Shown here piece by piece: positions 48,641 to 57,448 of a stretch of DNA of 64,000 nucleotides. A program made the position numbers and the translations under genes. The notes beneath the pieces were generated by a model that was given only the letters and a program-made list of their open reading frames with translations, was not told the origin of the DNA and searched no databases. How positions within the stretch are numbered: position 1 is the first letter of the stretch; every line of letters starts with the position of its first letter. Source of the DNA: Azospirillum sp. (GTDB lineage Bacteria > Pseudomonadota > Alphaproteobacteria > Azospirillales > Azospirillaceae); assembly GCA_027486405.1 (NCBI GenBank), contig JAIXPD010000085.1, forward strand, positions 1 through 64,000. Reading direction: 5' to 3'.

Positions 48641-49339
48641 ATGGCCGATGATGCACTCTCCAGCGTCAGTTCCATGGTGTCGAGCCTCAACGCCTCCCTC
48701 GCGAACGCGGTGTCGGCGCTTCAGTCTCAACAAAGCACCAGCTCCACCGAAGAGGTGCAGAGCTATGAAAAGACCGTCAAGAAATCCAAGCTGACCAACG
48801 CGGGCGGGGCCACCGACATCGGCATCCTGGCCATGAACACCACCCGCCTGAACGTCGCCAGCACGCTCGCCGCCAACGACAATGTCGATTTCTACAAGTT
48901 CAAGACGACCAGCAAGGGCGAAGCCACCCTGGGCCATGTCGGCGACGACGGCGTGCGCATCCAGTTGATGAACCGGCTGGGCACCGTGCTGGCCGACAGC
49001 GATCCCAAATCCGGCGACGATTACGACGCCTTCAAGTCGCTGGAAAAAGGGGAACTGACGCTGGACAAGGGCGACTACACCCTGCGCGTCACCCGCAGCC
49101 CCGGCGAATCCGCCGCGACGCCGAAGAATTACGCGCTTCAGATGGTGATGGGATCCTACAGCCAGGATTACGACACCGTCGCCAAGCAGCCCGCCGCCAG
49201 CGACAACCCCTATCAGATGTCGTCCAGCCAACAGGCCCTGCTGGATGGGTTGAACTCCGCCATCAGTTCGGCAAGCTCGATCACCTATGGCCAGACCGGG
49301 ACCGAAAAGCTGATGGGCAGCTTCAGCCTGTTCGTGTGA
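48641..49339 (+). CDS. hypothetical protein with a PPC-like beta domain
   Basis: A 232-residue protein. The N-terminal 45 residues are Ser-rich (SSVSSMVSSLNASLANAVSAL). Residues 70-170 resemble a bacterial pre-peptidase C-terminal (PPC) domain: NVDFYKFKTTSKGEATLGH, GVRIQLMNRLGTVLADSD and LEKGELTLDKGDYTLRVTR. The C-terminus is again Ser-rich and helical. There is no classical signal peptide; the flanking Ser-rich ends recall type I secreted or flagellar-exported proteins, but no secretion signal is clear. A short GAAGGAAG precedes the ATG. Confidence 0.6.
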   Translation: MADDALSSVSSMVSSLNASLANAVSALQSQQSTSSTEEVQSYEKTVKKSKLTNAGGATDIGILAMNTTRLNVASTLAANDNVDFYKFKTTSKGEATLGHVGDDGVRIQLMNRLGTVLADSDPKSGDDYDAFKSLEKGELTLDKGDYTLRVTRSPGESAATPKNYALQMVMGSYSQDYDTVAKQPAASDNPYQMSSSQQALLDGLNSAISSASSITYGQTGTEKLMGSFSLFV

Positions 49340-49392
49340 GCCGGTCGGGTGCTATGACGCGTCTCCCGCCCCCCGCCGCTGGAGACGCGCCG

Positions 49393-50007
49393 ATGCACCC
49401 CCACCCGCCCCTGCTGCTGACCCCCGCCGACTGCCGCCGTGTGCCCTGGCGCAACGGGATGGGAACCACCACCGAAATCGCGGTGGAGGCGTTGGACGAC
49501 GCGCGGTTCCTGTGGCGCGTCAGCATCGCCGACGTCGCCGCCGCCGGACCCTTTTCCAATTTTTCCGGCTATGACCGCCTGATCGCCGTGATCGACGGCG
49601 TCGGCATGGCGCTGACGGTGGACGGGGGCGACCCGGTGGTGCGGCGGCGCATGGATCCCGCCTTCGCCTTCTCCGGCGACGCCACGGTCGATTGCGCCCT
49701 GCTCGACGGGGCGATCCGCGACTTCAACCTGATGGTGAACCGCGCCAGCGCCACCGGCGCGCTCGACCTGTTGACCGGCGCGGCGCGCCACGCCTGCGTT
49801 GCCGACGTCACGCTGGTCCACGCCCTGAACGGATCGGCCACGGTCCAACTGGACGGCGTGCAGGTGGACGGCGTGCAGGTGGACGCGGGGGAACCGATCG
49901 CGGTCCCGCCGGGCCACACGCTGCTGCTGCGCGGCGCGGACGCAACGATCATCCTGCCGGAGGGGGCCGAAACGGTGGTGGCCACGATCAACCGCCGCCC
50001 GGCCTGA
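49393..50007 (+). CDS. HutD/Ves-family cupin protein
   Basis: A 204-residue protein: LTPADCRRVPWRNGMGTTTEIAVE, FLWRVSIADVAAAGPFSNFSGYDRLIAVIDG, FSGDATVDCALLDGAIRDFNLMVNR. This is the HutD/Ves beta-cupin family, often found with histidine utilisation genes, whose biochemical role is unsettled. Start 49393 has GGAG at eight bases; in-frame ATG 49354 is possible. A perfect 15-base duplication encodes DGVQV twice near residue 155. It converges with the PbfA-like gene. Confidence 0.78.
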   Translation: MHPHPPLLLTPADCRRVPWRNGMGTTTEIAVEALDDARFLWRVSIADVAAAGPFSNFSGYDRLIAVIDGVGMALTVDGGDPVVRRRMDPAFAFSGDATVDCALLDGAIRDFNLMVNRASATGALDLLTGAARHACVADVTLVHALNGSATVQLDGVQVDGVQVDAGEPIAVPPGHTLLLRGADATIILPEGAETVVATINRRPA

Positions 50008-50028
50008 ATTCCCCCGATCTCTCCCCGA

Positions 50029-51393
50029 TCACGCCGCGATGACCGCCTGGGCGACACTGTTCAGGGCGTGATCCAGATCGGTTTGCGCGATGGTCAGCGG
50101 CGGCGACAGGGTCAGCACCGTTCCTTGCGATATCTTCAGGCTGACCCCGGCGGCCAGCGCGGCGTAAAAGGCCGCCTCCGCCCGGTCAGCCCCGCTGCGG
50201 CCCTGGTGGTCGGCCAGCTCCACGCCGATCAACAGCCCGGCCCCCCGGATGTCGGCCACGCCGGGCCGCGCGGCGGTGAGGTCGCGCAACCGCTCCACCG
50301 CGTGACGGCCCAGGGCGGCGGCGCGCTCCACCAGCCCGTCGTCGCGCAGGATGTCCAGCGTGGTCAGCCCGGCGCGGGCCAGAAGCGGGTTCTTCTCGTG
50401 CGTGTAATGGCCCAGCGCGCGGTCGGCGGCGACGTCCAGCCCGGCCCGCGCGATCACGGCGGCCACCGGCAGCATGGCCCCGCCCAGCGCCTTGCCCAAC
50501 ACCAGAATGTCCGGCCGCGCGCCGAACGGCTCGTGGCTGAACAGATGGCCGGTCTTGCCCAGGCCGGTGGGAATCTCATCGAAGATCAGCAAGGCCCCCG
50601 CCGCGTCGCAGGCCCGCCGCACCTCCGCCCAGAAGCCGGGCGGCGGCACATAGGGCACGGCGCGGATCGGCTCCGCCACCACGGCGGCGACGTCGCCCTC
50701 CTTCTCCAGGGCGTAGCGCAGCATCCGGGCGCAGGTCATGCGGCAGGCGTCGAGGTCGGGACCGCCGCCGGGCGCGGGATCGAAGCCATAGGGGCAGCGG
50801 GCGCAGGCGAAGGGGGCCACATGCTCGGTCCCCGGCAGCAGCGGCCCGATGCCATGGGAACGGAACAGCGCCTCCCCGCCGACGCTGGACGCGCCGAACC
50901 CGGCCCCGTGGAACGCGTCCCAAAAGGAGATGGTCTTGAAACGGCCGGTGGCGACGCGGGCCAGCTTCAGCGCGATCTCGATCCCTTCCGACCCGCCGGG
51001 CGCGAACAGCACCCGGCTGCCGGGACCGGTCGGGGCGAGCGCGGCCAGCCGCTCCGCCAGTTCCGCCGCCGGTTCGCAGGCGAAGCGGCGCGGGGCAAAG
51101 CTCAGATCGTCCATCTGCGCCTTCAACGCCGCCACCAGCCGGGGATGGGCGTAGCCGATGTGATGGGCGCTGTTGCCATGGAAATCCATGAAACGGCGAC
51201 CATCCATGTCCTCGATCCAGATCCCCTCCGCCTTGCGGATCGCCGACAGGCAAGGGGTGGACAGGGATTGCTTGAGAAAGGCGGCGGCGTCGCGCTCCAC
51301 CAGCGCGCGGGACCGGGGGCCGAGCGCGTCGGCCATCCAGCGCGCGCGGCGCGGCCCGAGATTGATGTCGCCTTCGGAACGATCAGCCTGCAT
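50029..51393 (-). CDS. pbfA: PLP-dependent ammonia-lyase of aminoethylphosphonate catabolism, PbfA-like
   Basis: A 454-residue class III aminotransferase-fold protein: SLSTPCLSAIRKAEGIWIEDMDGRRFMDFHGNSAHHIGYAHPRL, FAPGGSEGIEIALKLARVATGRFKTISFWDAFHGA, LLIFDEIPTGLGKTG and the PLP-lysine in LVLGKALGGAMLPVAAV. The close resemblance to (R)-1-hydroxy-2-aminoethylphosphonate ammonia-lyase (PbfA), and the position beside phnW and phnX, support that role: it forms phosphonoacetaldehyde for PhnX. A conventional aminotransferase remains possible. Start ATG 51393 is preferred over TTG 51408. Confidence 0.75.
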   Translation of the reverse strand: MQADRSEGDINLGPRRARWMADALGPRSRALVERDAAAFLKQSLSTPCLSAIRKAEGIWIEDMDGRRFMDFHGNSAHHIGYAHPRLVAALKAQMDDLSFAPRRFACEPAAELAERLAALAPTGPGSRVLFAPGGSEGIEIALKLARVATGRFKTISFWDAFHGAGFGASSVGGEALFRSHGIGPLLPGTEHVAPFACARCPYGFDPAPGGGPDLDACRMTCARMLRYALEKEGDVAAVVAEPIRAVPYVPPPGFWAEVRRACDAAGALLIFDEIPTGLGKTGHLFSHEPFGARPDILVLGKALGGAMLPVAAVIARAGLDVAADRALGHYTHEKNPLLARAGLTTLDILRDDGLVERAAALGRHAVERLRDLTAARPGVADIRGAGLLIGVELADHQGRSGADRAEAAFYAALAAGVSLKISQGTVLTLSPPLTIAQTDLDHALNSVAQAVIAA

Positions 51394-51408
51394 GTCCTCG
51401 CTCTCCAA

Positions 51409-52668
51409 TCAGCCGGCGGTCTTGCCGGAACGGGCACCGGCGCACGCGGCGCGCAACGCCGGAGAAAAGGGATCGACCGCGCCCAGCCGACCGGGGGCGA
51501 AGCTGGACACATCCACCCCGTTCCCCCCCAGGATGGCCGCCGCAACCGCCCGTCCGATGCCGCCGGACGCGGCGATCCCCGCCCCACAGCAGCCGGTCGC
51601 CAGACACAGCCCCAAGACCTCCGGCACCGGCCCCAGCACGAAACGGCCATCGGCGGTGTAGGTGGACAGGCCGGACACGTAATGAGCGATGCCGACCCGC
51701 AGCAGCGGCGGGCACAGCCGGGCCAGCCCCTCCCACCCCTCTTCCAACGTTTCCCAACCGCCGTCGGAATCGGCCAGATCGAGGCCGGTCGTGTCGTCGG
51801 GCAGCGCGGCGGGATCGAAGGCCACCGACCGGCCCCCGCGCAAGCCGAACAGCAGCGCCCCCAGCTCCGGCCGGGCGTAGGCCCCGGCGTCGGGCAGGAC
51901 CAGGGCGGGCAGATCGCGCGGAAACAGGTCCGGGCGCGGCTCAGTGATCCAATATTGGCTGCGCACCGGGGCTTGCGGCAGGCCGATTCCGGCGGTCCAG
52001 GCCAACCCCGCCGCCCAGGCCCCGGCGGCGTTCACCACGCATGGCGCGGCGATGGTCCCCTGGTCGGTGTCGAGACCCGCCACCGCACCATGCTCCACCC
52101 GGATCGCCCGCACCGACAGCCCATGCCGGAAGCGAACGCCGGACCGGCGGGCGGACCGGCGGTAGGCGTCGGCCAGACGCACCGGGTCGATGAAGCCGTC
52201 CATCGGCATGAAGGCGGCGCGCTCCACCGCCGCCGCCGACAGGCAGGGGGCGCGGCGCGCGGCCTCCGCACCGTCCAGCCAAACGACCGGATCGGCGCTG
52301 CCCGCCACAAGCGCGCGCAGGGCCTCGACCCGCGCCGGGCTGGCGGCGACGTGCAGGGTCCCGACCCGCCGCAGGCCCAGATCCTCGTCCAGCTCCTCTT
52401 CCAGGCTGGCGATGGCGGCGTAGGTGTCCCGCACCAGGGCCGCCGTCGCCGCATCGCCCCGGGCGCGGGTCAGCAGCGCGGCGGCGCGGGCCGTCGCCTG
52501 GGTGGCGGGCGGGTGGCGGTCCACCACCAGAACCGACCGCCCGCCATCCGGCCCCGAGGTCTGTCCCAAGGCCCGCCCCAACGCCCAGGCCACCGCCAGA
52601 CCCAACACACCGGCCCCGACCACGACGATGTCGGCGCGGTCGAGAACGGCCGGAGAGGTCGGGGTCAC
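51409..52668 (-). CDS. FAD-dependent amine oxidase of the aminoethylphosphonate cluster (PbfC/PbfD-like)
   Basis: A 419-residue DAO-family flavoprotein with the FAD motif DIVVVGAGVLGLAVAWAL, VLVVDRH, PMDGFIDPVRLADAY and the closing ATGCCGAGIAASGGIGRAVAA. Flavin oxidases of this kind in phnW/phnX/pbfA clusters oxidise 2-aminoethylphosphonate or its N-methyl derivative to phosphonoacetaldehyde. The exact substrate cannot be told from sequence. The GTG start at 52668 overlaps the phnX stop (GTGA), coupling the two enzymes. Confidence 0.75.
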   Translation of the reverse strand: MTPTSPAVLDRADIVVVGAGVLGLAVAWALGRALGQTSGPDGGRSVLVVDRHPPATQATARAAALLTRARGDAATAALVRDTYAAIASLEEELDEDLGLRRVGTLHVAASPARVEALRALVAGSADPVVWLDGAEAARRAPCLSAAAVERAAFMPMDGFIDPVRLADAYRRSARRSGVRFRHGLSVRAIRVEHGAVAGLDTDQGTIAAPCVVNAAGAWAAGLAWTAGIGLPQAPVRSQYWITEPRPDLFPRDLPALVLPDAGAYARPELGALLFGLRGGRSVAFDPAALPDDTTGLDLADSDGGWETLEEGWEGLARLCPPLLRVGIAHYVSGLSTYTADGRFVLGPVPEVLGLCLATGCCGAGIAASGGIGRAVAAAILGGNGVDVSSFAPGRLGAVDPFSPALRAACAGARSGKTAG

Positions 52669-53495
52669 GGCTTTTCGCCGCGCGCCAACCGGGCCTCGAT
52701 GGCGTCGAGCAGCGGAACCGCCTCGGCCAGGGAACGCACCACGTAATGGGCACCGGCCCGCGCCAGCCGGTCCACGGCGGCGGTGTGCAGCGCCTCGCGC
52801 CGGTCGGCGGCCAGATCGCGCCACTCGGCCAGCGGCAAGCCGACCTCGTTGCCGGTGTCGGCCACCGCGATGGTCCACATGCCCGCGTTCAAGCCCTCCT
52901 CGACATCGACCACGGTGTCGCCGATCTTCACGCAGGCCTCGACCGGCGAGATCGACAGCTCGACCACGCAGCGCAGCGCCATCGCCGGGCCGGGTCGTCC
53001 GGCCGGGGTTTCGCCCGCGCACACGGTCAGGTCGGGCGTGTAGCCCTGCGCCGCCGCCACGCGCTGCACCACATCCATCACCGCGCGCGGATAGCCGGTG
53101 GTCGAGCCGATCTTCAGCCCACGCGCCCGCATCGCGGCCACCGCCTCCGCCGCGCCGGGGATCAGATCGGAATGGCGCTCCACCACCTCGACCTGAAGCG
53201 GCAGGAAGGTGTCGTACAGGTGATCGACGTCGGCGTCGGTCGGGGCCGCGCCGTGGGCGGCGGTCCAGGCGGCGGCGACCGGGGCCATGCGGGTGATCGC
53301 CTGGATGTGGTGCCATTTGGCCATCCCCATCGGGGCGCGGGCCTGTTCCAGCGTGATCGCGACGCCGGAGCGGCGGAAGGCCTCCATAAAGGCACCGGCG
53401 GGGGCAAGGCAGCCGTGATCCACCGTGGTCCCGGCCCAGTCAAGGATGACGGCCTGAAGCGGCCCGGTGTAACGGCGCGAATAAACAAAGCTCAT
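52665..53495 (-). CDS. phnX: phosphonoacetaldehyde hydrolase (phosphonatase)
   Basis: A 276-residue HAD-superfamily enzyme: nucleophile region AVILDWAGTTVDHG, the Schiff-base Lys in PMGMAKWHHI, the GSTTGYPRAVMD motif and the Asp pair in CVKIGDTVVDVEEGLNAG. It cleaves phosphonoacetaldehyde to acetaldehyde and phosphate. It lies 43 bases after phnW, forming the classical AEP phosphonatase route. Confidence 0.95.
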   Translation of the reverse strand: MSFVYSRRYTGPLQAVILDWAGTTVDHGCLAPAGAFMEAFRRSGVAITLEQARAPMGMAKWHHIQAITRMAPVAAAWTAAHGAAPTDADVDHLYDTFLPLQVEVVERHSDLIPGAAEAVAAMRARGLKIGSTTGYPRAVMDVVQRVAAAQGYTPDLTVCAGETPAGRPGPAMALRCVVELSISPVEACVKIGDTVVDVEEGLNAGMWTIAVADTGNEVGLPLAEWRDLAADRREALHTAAVDRLARAGAHYVVRSLAEAVPLLDAIEARLARGEKP

Positions 53496-53538
53496 GGCGA
53501 GAGGCTTTCGGATAAGGGGGCTGGCATCCAGGGGACGG

Positions 53539-54657
53539 TCAGGGCGCGCCGGTGGCGACGCCCATGGCGGACAGGGTGGCGCGGATGGCGGCGATGGCGG
53601 CGGTCATCTCCGCCGCCCCCAGCCGACCGATGCAGCCGATGCGGAAGCTGTCGGCCACCGTCAGCTTGCCGGGGTAGATGACGAAGCCGCGCGCGCGCAG
53701 TTGGTCGTAGAAATCGGCGAAGACAAAGGCCGGATCGGCGGGCATGCGGAAGGTGACGATGATCGGGGCCTGCAAAGCGTCGGGCAGCAGGGTGTCGAAC
53801 CCCAACGCCCGCATGCCGTCGATCAGGATGGCGGCGTTGGCCCGGTACCGCGCGCCCCGCCCGGCCACCCCGCCCTCCGCCTCATGCTCGTCCAGCGCCT
53901 GGGCGAAGGCGGCGACGACGTGGGTGGGTGGGGTGAAGCGCCATTGCGCGTTCGTCTCGAACCCGCGCCACTGGTCGTGCAGGTCGAGCGACAGCGCGTG
54001 CGCGTTGCCCTTGGCGGCGTCCAGCGCGTCGCGGCGGGCGATGACGAAGCCCATGCCCGGCACGCCTTCCAGGCATTTGTTCGACGAGGCGGCGACGGCG
54101 ACCGCCCCCAGCGCCATCATGTCGAGCGGCAGCGCCCCGAACGCGCTCATCGCGTCGATCAGCAGCGCCCGGCCACGGGACCGGACGATCTCCGCGACCA
54201 CCTCGATCGGGTTGAGGATGCCGGAGGTGGTTTCGCAGTGGACGACGGCGACGTGGGTGATCGCCGGGTCGGCGTCCAGCGCGTCGGCCAATGCGGCGGG
54301 CGACACCGGCTGATCCTCCGCCGTTTCCAGCGCGGTGACGGAACGGCCCGCCACCTCGGCGATGCGGACCATGCGGGTCCCATACGCGCCGTTGACCAGC
54401 ACCAGCAGACGCCCGGTGCGCGGAACCAGCGTGCCGATCATCGCCTCCACCGCGAAGGTCCCCGATCCCTGGACCGGAACCGCCGCGTGATGATCGGCGT
54501 GCCCCCCGGCCAGCCGGACCAGCCGGTCGCGGATGCTGGCGTTGAGCGCGATGAAGCGGCCATCCCGCGATCCCCAATCGCGCAGCATCGCCTGCTTGAC
54601 GGTGGCGGAGGTGGTCAGCGGACCGGGGGTCAGCAGATAGGGCACGGTGTCAACCAT
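53539..54657 (-). CDS. phnW: 2-aminoethylphosphonate:pyruvate aminotransferase
   Basis: A 372-residue class V aminotransferase: LLTPGPLTTSATVKQAMLRDWGSRD, VQGSGTFAVEAMIGTL, CETTSGILNPI, IDAMSAFGALP and the PLP-lysine in SSNKCLEGVPGMGFV. It transfers the amino group of 2-aminoethylphosphonate to pyruvate, giving phosphonoacetaldehyde and alanine. It is the first gene of the leftward catabolic operon, divergent from the LysR gene. Confidence 0.95.
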   Translation of the reverse strand: MVDTVPYLLTPGPLTTSATVKQAMLRDWGSRDGRFIALNASIRDRLVRLAGGHADHHAAVPVQGSGTFAVEAMIGTLVPRTGRLLVLVNGAYGTRMVRIAEVAGRSVTALETAEDQPVSPAALADALDADPAITHVAVVHCETTSGILNPIEVVAEIVRSRGRALLIDAMSAFGALPLDMMALGAVAVAASSNKCLEGVPGMGFVIARRDALDAAKGNAHALSLDLHDQWRGFETNAQWRFTPPTHVVAAFAQALDEHEAEGGVAGRGARYRANAAILIDGMRALGFDTLLPDALQAPIIVTFRMPADPAFVFADFYDQLRARGFVIYPGKLTVADSFRIGCIGRLGAAEMTAAIAAIRATLSAMGVATGAP

Positions 54658-54754
54658 GGGGGTCTGTCCGGAATGGGAGAAAAGAGACGACGGCGGAGCG
54701 GTCGGCGTGGCCCCATCACGCCGGTTCGCCTATCATAAAGCCAATCCATTCGAC

Positions 54755-54768
54755 CTATGGGTCCATAG
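54755..54768. promoter_or_regulatory. CTATGG-GT-CCATAG palindrome at the lysR start
   Basis: A perfect 6-bp inverted repeat with a two-base spacer directly abuts the ATG at 54769 in the 111-base divergent region between phnW and lysR. It is a candidate LysR operator or autorepression site. If the real start is the in-frame ATG at 54778, the palindrome lies in the leader. Confidence 0.45.
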
Positions 54769-55803
54769 ATGAAATCAATGAACTTTGCCCAGCTTCGCGC
54801 CTTTCACGCGGTGGCGACGGAGGGGGGATTCACCAAGGCGGCGCGCCTGCTGAACGTGACGCAGCCCACCTGTTCGCAGGAGGTGAAGGCGTTGGAGGAA
54901 AGCTATGGCGTCACCCTGTTCGACCGCAGCAACCGGCAGGTCGTGTTGACCGAGGTCGGCACGGCGCTGTTCGCCGTCACCCGCCGCCTGTTCGCGGCGG
55001 AGCAGGAGGCGATGGAACTGCTGGCCGGGGTGCGGCACCTGGACGGCGGCACGCTGGCGGTGGGGGCGGACGGGCCGTTCCACGCGGTTCCGCTGATCGC
55101 CCGCTTCACCCGCGCCCATCCGGGGCCGACGGTGACACTGGCGGTCGGCAACTCCCGCAGCATGCTGGAAGGTCTGATGGAAACGCGGATCGACGTGGCG
55201 GTGCTGGCCGACGTGCCGGGGGATTCGCGGCTCTATGTGCTGCCGCTGCGCCGCGATCCGGTGCGGGCGTTGATCCCGAAGACGCACCCGCTGGCGCGGC
55301 GGCGAGCGGTGACGCTGGGCGATCTGGTGGCGGAACGGCTGGTGCTGCGCGAACCGGGATCGATGACCCGCCGGTTGATCGAACGGGCGTTGACGGCGGC
55401 GGATCTGGCCCCCGCCGCCGTCATCGAGATTCAAAGCCGCGAGGCGGTGGTGGAGGCGGTGGCGGCGGGGCTGGGCATCGGCTTCACCTCCGTCGCGGAA
55501 TTCACCGGCGACGGGCGGCTGGCGCTGCTGCCGATCGCCGGGGCCGACATCGAGATGGACGAGTATGTCGTCTGCCTGCGCGAACGCCGACGGCTGGCGG
55601 TGGTGCGGGCGTTTCTGGAACTGGCGCGGACGGCGGCGACCGAGGCGGGCGGCGCGCTGCCCCCAGACCGCAGCGCCCCAGACCGCAGCCCAGACCTCAA
55701 CCCGAACCTCCCCGCGAACCTCAGCGCCGCCGCCACGCCTGGGTCCGCGCCTGCAACGCCCGCGACAACAGGGCGTGCAGCGCCCGCACCCCGGCGGAGG
55801 TGA
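54769..55803 (+). CDS. LysR-family regulator of the phosphonate genes
   Basis: A 344-residue LysR-type protein: helix-turn-helix MNFAQLRAFHAVATEGGFTKAARLLNVTQPTCSQEVKALEESYGVTLFDR and an effector domain with IPKTHPLARR, LREPGSMTRRLIERAL and AAGLGIGFTSVAEF. The last 50 residues are a low-complexity Pro/Ala/Arg tail, longer than the family norm, that overlaps the 3' end of the convergent permease gene by 83 bases. Start 54769 or 54778. Divergent from phnW, so it likely activates AEP catabolism. Confidence 0.9.
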   Translation: MKSMNFAQLRAFHAVATEGGFTKAARLLNVTQPTCSQEVKALEESYGVTLFDRSNRQVVLTEVGTALFAVTRRLFAAEQEAMELLAGVRHLDGGTLAVGADGPFHAVPLIARFTRAHPGPTVTLAVGNSRSMLEGLMETRIDVAVLADVPGDSRLYVLPLRRDPVRALIPKTHPLARRRAVTLGDLVAERLVLREPGSMTRRLIERALTAADLAPAAVIEIQSREAVVEAVAAGLGIGFTSVAEFTGDGRLALLPIAGADIEMDEYVVCLRERRRLAVVRAFLELARTAATEAGGALPPDRSAPDRSPDLNPNLPANLSAAATPGSAPATPATTGRAAPAPRRR

Positions 55804-57448
55804 GGACGATCATCATCGCCATGGCGGCCGCCCCCGCCACCTCGCCCGCGTCGTCCATGTTCAGCACGGCGACCGACGCCGTCTTGGTGTCCGGGGCGTA
55901 AAGGAAGACCACCGCCGACACCGTGGTCATGGCGTTGACGAAGAAATAAATGGCGATGTCGAGGATGGCGGGGATGCACAGGGGAACCGTCACCCGCAGG
56001 AAGGTGGTCCAAACCGGAACCTTCAGGCTGGCCGACACCGCTTCGAACTCGGCGTCCAGTTGCTTCAGCGCGGTGACGGCGGTCAGGTGGCTGACGGTGT
56101 AGAAATGCGCCACCGTCGCCAACACCAGGATCGCCATGCTGTGGTACAGCCCGCCCAACGGGTTCCACGGCGCGTTGAAAAAGAAGATGTAGGCCAGACC
56201 CAGCACCATGCCCGGGACCGCCAGGGGCAGGATCGCCATCAGCCGGACCAGCCCCTTCATCGCCGCGCGCCCCGGTGCCCGCTCAACCAGCCACGCCCCG
56301 GTGAAGACGACGACGGTCCCGACCAGCGCGGTCCAGAAGGCCAGGATCAGGCTGTTGCCGTAGCTGCTCCAACCCGCCGCGTCGAACTGGGCGAAGTCGT
56401 AATTCGCCAGGGTCGGGGTCAGGTTGTAGGGCCAGAAGGTGACGATGGAGGCAAAGCCTGCCACCGCCAACAGCCCCAGCAGCAGGCCGCCGACCAGCGC
56501 GCAAAAGAGAAAGGCCAGCCGGTCGCCCAGCGGGTTCACCCGTGGCTGAAACGGAACGGAGCGGGCGGACAGCAACGCCATCTGGCGGCGCTGGCCGTAC
56601 CAATCGGCGATGAAGGCCAGCACCGCCGGCAGCAACAGAACCAGGCCGACCACCGCCCCCATCCCGAAATTCTGCAAGCCGACGACCTGCTTGTAGACAT
56701 CGGTCGCCAGCATGTTGGTGGACCCGCCGATCACCTTGGGCACGCCGAAATCGGTGATGACCAGCGTGAACACCACGAAGACGGCGGAAATCAGGCCATA
56801 GCGCACGCCGGGCAAGGTGATGGTCAGAAAGCGTTTCCAGGCGTTCGCCCCCAGCGCCTCCGCCGCCTCGTACAGGCGGGCGTCGGAGGTGGACAGCGCC
56901 ACGGTCAGGATCATCACGGCGTGGGGAAAGGTGTAAAACACCTCGCCCAGCACGATGCCGATGGGGCCATAGATGGTTTCCCCCATCAGCAGGCCGCGCA
57001 GAATCCCTTTGTTGCCAAACAGATAGACCAGCGCGATGGCGGGCAGCAGCGACGGGGCCAGCAGCGGGATTTGCGCCAGCAGGCGGAACAGCCCCCGCCC
57101 CGCCATCTGGGTGCGGGTCAGGCAGAAGGCGTAGAGAAAGGCCAGCGTCACGGTGATCAGCGTGGTCAGCAGCGACAACGACAGGCTGTTGACCACCGAC
57201 CGCACCAGCGTCGGCGTTTCCAGGAAGGCAACGACGTTGGCCAAGCCGACGAAAACGCCGTCGCGGTCGTACAGGCTGCGCAGGAACAGCGCGCCCAACG
57301 GCAGCAGGACAAACAGCGCCAGAAACAGCGCGATCCCGCCCATCCCCAACCCGAACAGCCAGCGTTCCCCCGGCTCCACCGGGCGGCTGGACGAGCGGGC
57401 GGCTGGTTTGAAAAAGAGTGTCCGCGCACCCGCCATCCGCGCGCTCAT
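55721..57448 (-). CDS. 2-aminoethylphosphonate ABC transporter permease, fused double-permease type
   Basis: A 575-residue protein with about 12 membrane segments and two permease domains, each with an EAA loop: YEAAEALGANAWKRFLTITLPGVRYG (about 215) and EFEAVSASLKVPVWTTFLRVTVPLCIPA (about 490). Fused permeases of this kind occur in Fe(III)/AEP importers; neighbours argue for 2-aminoethylphosphonate. The ATG at 57448 overlaps the ATPase stop (ATGA). Its 3' end overlaps the lysR 3' end. Confidence 0.85.
   Translation of the reverse strand: MSARMAGARTLFFKPAARSSSRPVEPGERWLFGLGMGGIALFLALFVLLPLGALFLRSLYDRDGVFVGLANVVAFLETPTLVRSVVNSLSLSLLTTLITVTLAFLYAFCLTRTQMAGRGLFRLLAQIPLLAPSLLPAIALVYLFGNKGILRGLLMGETIYGPIGIVLGEVFYTFPHAVMILTVALSTSDARLYEAAEALGANAWKRFLTITLPGVRYGLISAVFVVFTLVITDFGVPKVIGGSTNMLATDVYKQVVGLQNFGMGAVVGLVLLLPAVLAFIADWYGQRRQMALLSARSVPFQPRVNPLGDRLAFLFCALVGGLLLGLLAVAGFASIVTFWPYNLTPTLANYDFAQFDAAGWSSYGNSLILAFWTALVGTVVVFTGAWLVERAPGRAAMKGLVRLMAILPLAVPGMVLGLAYIFFFNAPWNPLGGLYHSMAILVLATVAHFYTVSHLTAVTALKQLDAEFEAVSASLKVPVWTTFLRVTVPLCIPAILDIAIYFFVNAMTTVSAVVFLYAPDTKTASVAVLNMDDAGEVAGAAAMAMMIVLTSAGVRALHALLSRALQARTQAWRRR

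Noticed and set aside
51394..51408. TTG start for the PbfA-like gene at 51408
   Set aside because: ATG 51393 has GGAG at a suitable distance and gives the family-like N-terminus; the TTG reading adds only five residues and touches the preceding stop.
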